NCBI GenBank assembly: GCA_028873275.1
Contig: JAGWLJ010000034.1
Coordinates: 1-9,843 of the forward strand
DNA length: 9,843 nucleotides
DNA from: Pseudomonadota bacterium
Lineage (GTDB): Bacteria; Pseudomonadota; Alphaproteobacteria; Rickettsiales; SXRF01
Direction of reading: 5' to 3'
A model generated the notes under the pieces. The model ran no database searches, was not told the origin of the DNA, and was given only the letters and a program-made list of their open reading frames with translations. Positions 1-4,273 of the stretch are shown one piece after another. The translations under genes and the position numbers were made by a program. Position 1 is the stretch's first letter; the number at the start of each line of letters is the position of its first letter.

Positions 1-343
1 TCTTGCGGTATTCGGTGGCGATCGGCTGATCGGCCAGGAAACGCGGCCCGTTTTCCACAAAATAGCGGGCGCAGGCGGCGCATTTCTCGATCTCGGCAAC
101 GGCCTCCTTGAGCGGCTTGCCCATTTCCTGCGCAATCAGCCGGGCGTAGGCGTCTTTCTCCGCCAGCAGCACATCGGCCACGCGCAGCAGGTGTTTTCCG
201 CGCTCTTCGATCGGCACCCGGCGCCAGCGCAGGAACGCCTCATGCGAACGTGTCACCGCCTGCGCGATCTCGGCCGGCGTTTGCGCGGAATAACGGGCTA
301 TTTCGACGCCCGTTGCCGGGTTGATGCTGATCATGTCGCTCAT
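1..343 (-). CDS. Aldehyde dehydrogenase, succinate-semialdehyde dehydrogenase-like (N-terminal part, cut by window edge)
   Basis: About 114 residues are visible, starting MSDMISINPATGVEIARY and running off the left edge still open. The INPATG opening, the AFxxWRR segment (residues 37-42) and the EMGKPLKEAVAEIEKC stretch (about residues 73-88) are the usual N-terminal signatures of the NAD(P)-dependent aldehyde dehydrogenase superfamily. They most resemble the bacterial succinate-semialdehyde dehydrogenases (Sad/GabD type), which oxidise succinate semialdehyde to succinate in the cytoplasm. The catalytic Cys and Glu and most of the cofactor site lie outside the window, so the substrate is an inference. 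The ATG (343-341) overlaps the TGA of the upstream lipoprotein gene by one base, and a GGGGAG sequence lies about 8 bases before it inside that gene. This suggests translational coupling. The family call is firm; the substrate is tentative. Confidence 0.85.
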   Translation of the reverse strand, partial: MSDMISINPATGVEIARYSAQTPAEIAQAVTRSHEAFLRWRRVPIEERGKHLLRVADVLLAEKDAYARLIAQEMGKPLKEAVAEIEKCAACARYFVENGPRFLADQPIATEYRK

Positions 344-657
344 CAGAAGCCACTCCCCAACCCGACATCGCCCCAATCGCCACCGCTTTTCGACGCGGCC
401 AGCGAGAAACGGCAATAGCTGAAGCCTTCGTTCCAGCCCTGCTTATATTGTTCGTTGGCGGCCATTTCCGGGCGTTTTTTGAAACCGTACATCAGCTTGT
501 AATCCCAGTCGCCTTCAGCGGACAAACCGGAATCGCAGCCGTCTTCCCAGCCCAGCTGGTATTCCTTAGGTCCCGGCGGGTCGATAAAATTGATCCAGAA
601 GGGGCGGCAACCCGAGGTTGCCAGCAACAGGCCAAAAATAATCACGATGCGTTTCAT
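343..657 (-). CDS. Small putative lipoprotein with two GW-x-x-G repeats
   Basis: This is a 104-residue protein of no family I can name. It starts MKRIVIIFGLLLATSGC: a short basic N-terminus, a hydrophobic stretch, then a lipobox-like TSGC with Cys at residue 17. That predicts export and lipid anchoring, although Thr at position -3 is not the preferred residue. The mature part contains two related segments, YQLGWEDGCDSG (33-44) and YKQGWNEGFSYC (71-82), separated by an aromatic and basic stretch. Cys41 and Cys82 could form a disulfide in the periplasm. The tail is rich in Gly, Ser and Trp. It lies 47 bases downstream of pilT and overlaps the next gene's ATG by one base, so it is probably in an operon with both. 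A GAGG sequence about 12 bases upstream is a weak ribosome site. The lipoprotein call is likely; the function is unknown. Confidence 0.75.
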   Translation of the reverse strand: MKRIVIIFGLLLATSGCRPFWINFIDPPGPKEYQLGWEDGCDSGLSAEGDWDYKLMYGFKKRPEMAANEQYKQGWNEGFSYCRFSLAASKSGGDWGDVGLGSGF

Positions 658-704
658 TTTTATATTTTACCTCTTTGCGGCGGCCGAGTAAATGGCGCTC
701 TCCC

Positions 705-1799
705 TTAGAATTGCTGCGACCCCTGCACGCTGCGCCGACTGGCGTCCTGCAGCACGTCGGCATCTTCGTCGGTAGCGCCGGTGATGAGCTCGGCGCGGGC
801 CGTCTGCTCGCTGATAACGTCCTGGCGCACCAGCTCCTGCACGCTGTCCTTCATGGTGCGCATGCCAAGCCGGGCGCCGGTCTGGATCAGGGAATAGAGC
901 TGCGGCATCTTGCCTTCGCGGATCAGGTTGCGCGCCGCCGGCGTGCCCAGCATCACCTCATGCGCCGCCACACGGCCCTTGCTCTTGCGCTTAAGCAGCG
1001 TCTGCGTGATGACGGCTTCCAGCGACGCCGCCAGCATGGCGCGCGCCATCTCCTTGTCATGGGCGGGGAAGACGTCGATGATGCGGTCGATGGTGCGCGG
1101 TGCCGAATCGGTATGCAGCGTGCTGAACACCAGGTGGCCGGTCTCGGCGGCGGTCAGCGCCAGCTGGATGGTTTCGATATCGCGCATTTCGCCCACCATG
1201 ATGACGTCCGGATCCTCGCGCACGGCGCTCCTCAGCGCAGCGGCGAAGGAACGCGTGCTGCGACCGACTTCGCGCTGATTGATCAGCGATTGCTGCGAGC
1301 GATGCACGAATTCCACCGGGTCCTCGATGGTGATGATGTGCTTGGCCTCGTGATTATTGATGTAATCGACCATGGCTGCCATCAGCGTCGATTTGCCGCT
1401 GCCGGCCGGGCCGGCCAGCAGCACGAGGCCCTTATGGAGGCGGCACAGTTTTTTGATGACTTCCGGCGCGCCCAGCTCCTCAAACGAGGGGATGCGTTCG
1501 GGGATCAGGCGCAGCACTGCTGCCGGGCCGTTCAGCGTGTGGAAAGCGCTGACGCGGAAGCGAATGCTCTCGCGGAAGGAGATCGCGAAATCGAGATCGA
1601 GATCACGCTCGTATTCGGCGCGCTGCTGCTCGGTCATGATCAGCGACAGCATCTGCCGCACGTCGTCGGCGGTCAGCGGCGAGGATTTATAGGGGATGAT
1701 CTCGCCATGAATTCGCAATATCGGTGGGCTACCCGTCGAAAGATGCAGGTCTGACGCATTGTTCTTCTGGGTGAATACCAGGAGGTCCGTAATATCCAT
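705..1799 (-). CDS. pilT: Type IV pilus retraction ATPase (PilT family)
   Basis: PilT is a cytoplasmic hexameric AAA-like ATPase at the base of type IV pili. It powers pilus retraction for twitching, DNA uptake and surface sensing. Counting from the ATG at 1799 (364 residues), the protein begins MDITDLLVFTQKNNASDLHL, the standard PilT N-terminus. It has Walker A GPAGSGKST (130-138), an Asp box IITIEDPVEFVH (155-166), Walker B DPDVIMVGEM with the catalytic Glu (196-205), and a His box HLVFSTLHT (222-230). The retraction signature usually written AIRNLIRE appears here as AARNLIREGK (288-297). A TTG at 1844 would add 15 residues, but homologues start at MDIT, so I prefer 1799; no strong Shine-Dalgarno sits before either. 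No other pilus gene is visible. PilU, the accessory paralogue, is the main alternative, but the NLIRE motif and the short C-terminus favour PilT. Confidence 0.92.
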   Translation of the reverse strand: MDITDLLVFTQKNNASDLHLSTGSPPILRIHGEIIPYKSSPLTADDVRQMLSLIMTEQQRAEYERDLDLDFAISFRESIRFRVSAFHTLNGPAAVLRLIPERIPSFEELGAPEVIKKLCRLHKGLVLLAGPAGSGKSTLMAAMVDYINNHEAKHIITIEDPVEFVHRSQQSLINQREVGRSTRSFAAALRSAVREDPDVIMVGEMRDIETIQLALTAAETGHLVFSTLHTDSAPRTIDRIIDVFPAHDKEMARAMLAASLEAVITQTLLKRKSKGRVAAHEVMLGTPAARNLIREGKMPQLYSLIQTGARLGMRTMKDSVQELVRQDVISEQTARAELITGATDEDADVLQDASRRSVQGSQQF

Positions 1800-1828
1800 T
1801 GAAAGACTCGAATTGCCGGTGTTTCCAA

Positions 1829-1841
1829 GCTCTATTAGAGC
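1829..1841. promoter_or_regulatory. Perfect 13-base dyad upstream of pilT
   Basis: The sequence GCTCTATTAGAGC is a perfect 6-bp inverted repeat around a single central base. It lies 30 bases upstream of the pilT ATG and just left of the AT-rich divergent spacer. The position suits an operator for pilT or a small hairpin in its leader. A one-base loop would have to open to about three bases, leaving a weak RNA hairpin, so a DNA-binding site is the more natural reading. No regulator is identified. Confidence 0.35.
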
Positions 1842-1977
1842 CAATAATGATTAAACTTCGCTGAATTTTCCTAATGCCCATGTATATGATTGATATTTAA
1901 TAATATAATTCATTGGCGATAAGGGCGGCATGCAACTTGCTTTCTCCTGCGGCACGTAACCACGCCGGGAGATGACG
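1842..1977. promoter_or_regulatory. AT-rich divergent promoter region between pilT and the small exported protein gene
   Basis: The stretch about 1842-1915 is much richer in A and T than the flanking genes and separates two divergently read genes, as expected for back-to-back promoters. On the plus strand there is an exact TATAAT at 1904-1909 and a TATGAT at 1885-1890. Neither has a good -35 hexamer at 16-18 bases, so exact start points cannot be assigned. Between 1930 and 1959 lies a tiny reading frame (MQLAFSCGT then TAA) with AAGGG just before its ATG. It could be a leader peptide or chance. Confidence 0.4.
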
Positions 1978-2253
1978 ATGCGGCAAGCCCTGTTTTCTGC
2001 ATGTATGTGCCTGTGGGCGGGCGCGACCCTGGCCGACCCGGCAACGCCGGCATCGTTGCCCCCGGCCGCAGCGGAAGCGGCACCGGCGCATTTTTTTCCG
2101 CTGAACGCCCGGCAGCGCTTTCTCCTGCATAACGCGCCCAATCATGCGCCGGCAGCAGCGATTCCTACCTCGCGCGCTTCCGCGCCCGCCGCATCGCCCC
2201 TGACGGCCGAGCAGGCGCAACAACTGATCTCCCTGTTCGACGGCAAGGAATAA
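1978..2253 (+). CDS. Small Ala/Pro-rich exported protein of unknown function
   Basis: I prefer the second of two close ATGs (1972 and 1978): GGGAG at 1967-1971 abuts the first but sits 6 bases before the second. The 91-residue product starts MRQALFSACMCLWAGATLA followed by DP, a good Sec signal peptide with an Ala-x-Ala-type cleavage site near residue 19. The mature part is low complexity, dominated by Ala and Pro, with a short conserved-looking segment FFPLNARQRFLLHN in the middle. Its C-terminus, PLTAEQAQQLISLFDGKE, could form an amphipathic helix. The likely location is the periplasm. I recognise no family. It is codirectional with pyrD, 37 bases upstream of it, and shares the divergent spacer with pilT. 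The clean signal peptide and ribosome site support a real gene. Confidence 0.6.
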   Translation: MRQALFSACMCLWAGATLADPATPASLPPAAAEAAPAHFFPLNARQRFLLHNAPNHAPAAAIPTSRASAPAASPLTAEQAQQLISLFDGKE

Positions 2254-2280
2254 TTGTCAAAGCGCGGCGGCCTCTATACA
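2254..2280 (+). promoter_or_regulatory. Possible promoter immediately upstream of pyrD
   Basis: TTGTCA at 2254-2259 and TATACA at 2275-2280 resemble -35 and -10 hexamers, separated by 15 bases, which is shorter than ideal. Transcription would begin around 2287, only a few bases before the pyrD ATG at 2291. pyrD has no purine-rich Shine-Dalgarno sequence in the preceding T-rich stretch, so the arrangement fits a nearly leaderless mRNA. Readthrough from the upstream gene is the alternative. Confidence 0.35.
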
Positions 2281-2290
2281 TTTTCATTTT

Positions 2291-3355
2291 ATGGCCGCTC
2301 TTTTTCCGCTGATACGCCCGTTGATTCATTGCCTGCCGCCGGAGACGGCGCATTCGCTGGCATTGCTGGCGCTTCGGCGGAACCTCCTGCCGCCGGCACC
2401 CGCCTTTTCCTCGCCTATGCTGGAGGTGGAGGCGTTCGGGCTGCATTTTCCAAATCCTGTAGGGCTGGCCGCCGGATTCGATAAAAACGCTGAGGCAATC
2501 GGCCCGCTGCTGGCGCAGGGATTCGGCTTCGTCGAATGCGGCACGGTCACGCCCAAACCGCAGACGGGAAACCCCAAACCACGCATTTTCCGCCTGCCGG
2601 AAGATGGGGCCGTCATCAACCGCCTCGGCTTCAATAACAACGGCCTGGAGGCCTTCGTGCGCCAGCTGCGGCAGAAACAGAGCGGCACGGTCGGCGCTAA
2701 TATCGGAAAGAACAGAGACAGCGCCAATGCCATAGACGATTACGCTGCCGGATTGAGAGCCGTCTATCCTTATGCCGATTACGTCACGGTCAATATTTCC
2801 TCGCCGAACACCGAGGGCTTAAGGGATCTGCAAAAAGGCGCGCGGATCGTGGAGCTGCTGCAAGCGCTGCATTCCCTGCGCAGGGAATGCGAGCACCTGC
2901 ATAACCGGCGCGTGCCGCTGCTGCTCAAGATTGCGCCGGATCTTTCCAGCGCGGAACAGGAAGATATTGCAGGCGCGGCGCTGGCGCACGGCATCGACGG
3001 ACTGATCATCAGCAACACCACGGTGTCGCGGCCGGACGGGCTCAAAAGCCCTTATGCCAGAGAGAAAGGCGGCCTGAGTGGAAAGCCGCTGTTTGAACCA
3101 TCGACAGAGATGCTGGGCAATTTTTATCGCCTGACCGGCGGGAAGCTGCCGCTGATCGGTGTCGGCGGCATCTCTTCGGCGGAGGACGCCTATAAAAAAC
3201 TGTGCAGTGGCGCCACGCTGCTGCAGCTTTATACCGCCCTTACCTATCGCGGGTTCGGGCTGGTGCGCGAGATACAATCCGGACTGGTAAATCTGCTTAA
3301 ACGGGACGGTTTTACCCATATTTCGCAGGTTATCGGCAAAGATGCCCCTCAATAG
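2291..3355 (+). CDS. pyrD: Dihydroorotate dehydrogenase (quinone), class 2
   Basis: This enzyme oxidises dihydroorotate to orotate in pyrimidine biosynthesis, using FMN and passing electrons to membrane quinones. The 354-residue length is usual for class 2 enzymes, and the N-terminal helical extension (about residues 1-35) that attaches to the membrane is present. Conserved features follow in order: NPVGLAAGFDKN (54-65), CGTVTPKPQTGNPKPR (83-98), NRLGFNNNG (110-118), and NISSPNTEGLRDLQ (169-182), which carries the serine that acts as catalytic base in class 2. KIAPDL, SNTT, GGLSGKPL and the phosphate-binding GVGGISS come later. The start is fixed by the family N-terminus; no clear Shine-Dalgarno precedes it. 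It lies between a small exported-protein gene and usg on the same strand. Nothing looks damaged. Confidence 0.97.
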   Translation: MAALFPLIRPLIHCLPPETAHSLALLALRRNLLPPAPAFSSPMLEVEAFGLHFPNPVGLAAGFDKNAEAIGPLLAQGFGFVECGTVTPKPQTGNPKPRIFRLPEDGAVINRLGFNNNGLEAFVRQLRQKQSGTVGANIGKNRDSANAIDDYAAGLRAVYPYADYVTVNISSPNTEGLRDLQKGARIVELLQALHSLRRECEHLHNRRVPLLLKIAPDLSSAEQEDIAGAALAHGIDGLIISNTTVSRPDGLKSPYAREKGGLSGKPLFEPSTEMLGNFYRLTGGKLPLIGVGGISSAEDAYKKLCSGATLLQLYTALTYRGFGLVREIQSGLVNLLKRDGFTHISQVIGKDAPQ

Positions 3356-3406
3356 GGTTTTTGAACGGCCGCAATCACCGGATTCCTGATGATCGGCCGC
3401 GCATTT

Positions 3407-3417
3407 TATAGTATACT
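3407..3417 (+). promoter_or_regulatory. Possible -10 region of a promoter for usg
   Basis: Two overlapping -10-like hexamers, TATAGT (3407-3412) and TATACT (3412-3417), lie just upstream of the usg ribosome site. Starting at about 3424 would give a leader of about 16 bases that still contains the Shine-Dalgarno. The -35 is poor (CTGATG, about 3386-3391), so this is suggestive only. usg could instead be transcribed from pyrD, 84 bases upstream, as I see no strong terminator between them. Confidence 0.35.
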
Positions 3418-3439
3418 GGTAGGTGTAAGGGGGAGACAG

Positions 3440-3703
3440 ATGACGGACTTCCACCGTATGCTTAAAGACTATCGGCTGACCACCGCCGAAATCCTATACC
3501 ACCTGCCGGATCACCCGGCGCTGCTACAAAGCTATATCTGGCAGGAGCTCGATATCGCTCCGCGGTTTCCCGTGCTCAATAAATTCCTTGCCTTCTGGGA
3601 GAAGGAGCTCGAAGGCAAGCTGCATTCGGTGAAAATCGCCAGCGCGGCGCTGGTCGTTCCGCCCGCCTTTATCTTCAGCAAAGGCGAACTGAAGCTACAC
3701 TGA
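3440..3703 (+). CDS. usg: Usg family protein
   Basis: The 87-residue product starts MTDFHRMLKDYRLTTAEILYHLPDHPALLQ and has the pattern I associate with the alphaproteobacterial Usg family: TTAEI-Y-PDHP-LLQ-Y-WQ, then FPVL--FL-FWE-E-EG-LHSV. The usual length of these proteins is about 85-95 residues, so it looks complete. The biochemical role of the family is not established; the name comes from an old gene label and does not indicate a reaction. The start at 3440 is chosen over an in-frame ATG at 3389 because a strong AAGGGGGAG (3427-3435) lies 4-5 bases before it, and the extra 17 residues would not match the family. Two lysines near the end and no signal peptide or membrane helix suggest a cytoplasmic protein. 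It converges on the acidic-tail gene, with only 6 bases between the stops. Confidence 0.85.
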   Translation: MTDFHRMLKDYRLTTAEILYHLPDHPALLQSYIWQELDIAPRFPVLNKFLAFWEKELEGKLHSVKIASAALVVPPAFIFSKGELKLH

Positions 3704-3719
3704 GAAGTCTTAGACTTCT
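3703..3719. terminator. Weak bidirectional hairpin between convergent genes
   Basis: AGAAGTC (3703-3709) and GACTTCT (3713-3719) form a 7-bp inverted repeat with a TTA loop. It spans the end of usg and contains the TAA stop of the facing gene. It sits exactly where converging transcripts should end, but it is AT-rich and short and has no clear U-tract on either side. I regard it as a possible weak bidirectional terminator. Confidence 0.3.
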
Positions 3720-4039
3720 TCGGCGGCGTCCTCTTCCTCTTCGGAAACGGAGGGGCGGCGGCCCTTGCGGCCGGCATCCGGCTTGCTGCGCATCAGCTTG
3801 CCCTTCTCCTCGTCCCAGGAATACTGATACACCACGGTCTTGGTGCCGGTGGTGACGATATCGCCGTTGGCCAGCTGCAGCACGTCGAAACCTTTCTGCA
3901 GCGCGTCCTGGATCAGCGAGGAGGACTGGCGCAGGTAGCGCGGGTCGAGCATCATATTGGTGATTTCCGGCTCGCCTTCCACCATCTTCTTGGTCATGGA
4001 TGATATGATGCGCTTGGCGTTGTTTTCAGTGCGTTTCAT
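3710..4039 (-). CDS. Conserved-looking small protein with acidic C-terminal tail, function unknown
   Basis: This is a 109-residue soluble protein. The N-terminal part is basic and Met-rich (MKRTENNAKRIISSMTKKMVEG). The central part (about 45-80) alternates in a way that suggests a small beta structure: LQKGFDVLQLANGDIVTTGTKTVVYQYSWDEEKGKLMR. The tail is a basic patch (RKGRR, 90-94) followed by a run of Glu and Asp (EEEEDAAEE). There is no signal peptide or membrane helix. The start is supported by AAGGA about 8 bases upstream of the ATG. The segment NGDIVTTGTKTVVYQYSWDEEKGK reminds me of small unknown-function families in Rickettsiales and other Alphaproteobacteria (DUF2671 would be the first profile to test), but that is memory and is unverified. 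It reads as a standalone gene with its own upstream region and a near-perfect dyad. Confidence 0.7.
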   Translation of the reverse strand: MKRTENNAKRIISSMTKKMVEGEPEITNMMLDPRYLRQSSSLIQDALQKGFDVLQLANGDIVTTGTKTVVYQYSWDEEKGKLMRSKPDAGRKGRRPSVSEEEEDAAEEV

Positions 4040-4087
4040 TATAAAAGTCCTTTTCTATATTATCTTGCCGTATATTAACCACCCACA

Positions 4088-4103
4088 GGTTGACATGGCA
4101 ACC
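4088..4103. promoter_or_regulatory. Near-perfect 16-base dyad, candidate operator
   Basis: GGTTGACATGGCAACC is a near-perfect palindrome: outer arms GGTTG and CAACC, a self-complementary CATG centre, and one mismatched pair. It sits 48 bases upstream of the ATG of the acidic-tail gene, inside an AT-rich spacer, where a repressor or activator site would be expected. On the minus strand a GATAAT (4065-4060) lies between it and the gene and could be a -10 element. No regulator is identified. Confidence 0.4.
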
Positions 4104-4273
4104 GCAAAATAAAGGCGAATCGAAAATAAAAATCCCATATGTAGTAGGAAATATCTTTTCGCTTTCTGCCTTTAGTAGTACGCAATCCTGCCTATCCTGT
4201 CAATTTCTATCAATAAAATATTACCGGACCCCCATAAAGGTTAACGGGAGCCCGGCAACGAAGAGGAAAGCCG
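4104..4273. other. AT-rich intergenic spacer after flgE
   Basis: This spacer follows the flgE stop and leads to the dyad upstream of the acidic-tail gene. It is AT-rich with a GC-rich patch near 4250. The only plus-strand open frame across it (4090-4287) starts at TTG, has no ribosome site, runs into the flgE end and looks spurious. I see no strong terminator for the hook operon: CGGGAGCCCG near 4245 gives only 4 bp with a two-base loop. Confidence 0.5.

Noticed and set aside
675..1754. Long plus-strand open frame (359 codons) opposite pilT
   Set aside because: It lies entirely antisense to a clear PilT, is rich in Arg, His and Ala as expected of a GC-driven shadow frame, and has no domain signature.
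4090..4111. TTGACA at 4090-4095 as a plus-strand promoter
   Set aside because: It is a perfect -35 hexamer, but no -10 lies at 16-18 bases and no gene follows on that strand. It is part of the palindrome.
4240..4260. Rho-independent terminator after flgE
   Set aside because: Only a 4-bp stem with a two-base loop can form, and no U-tract follows on the minus strand.
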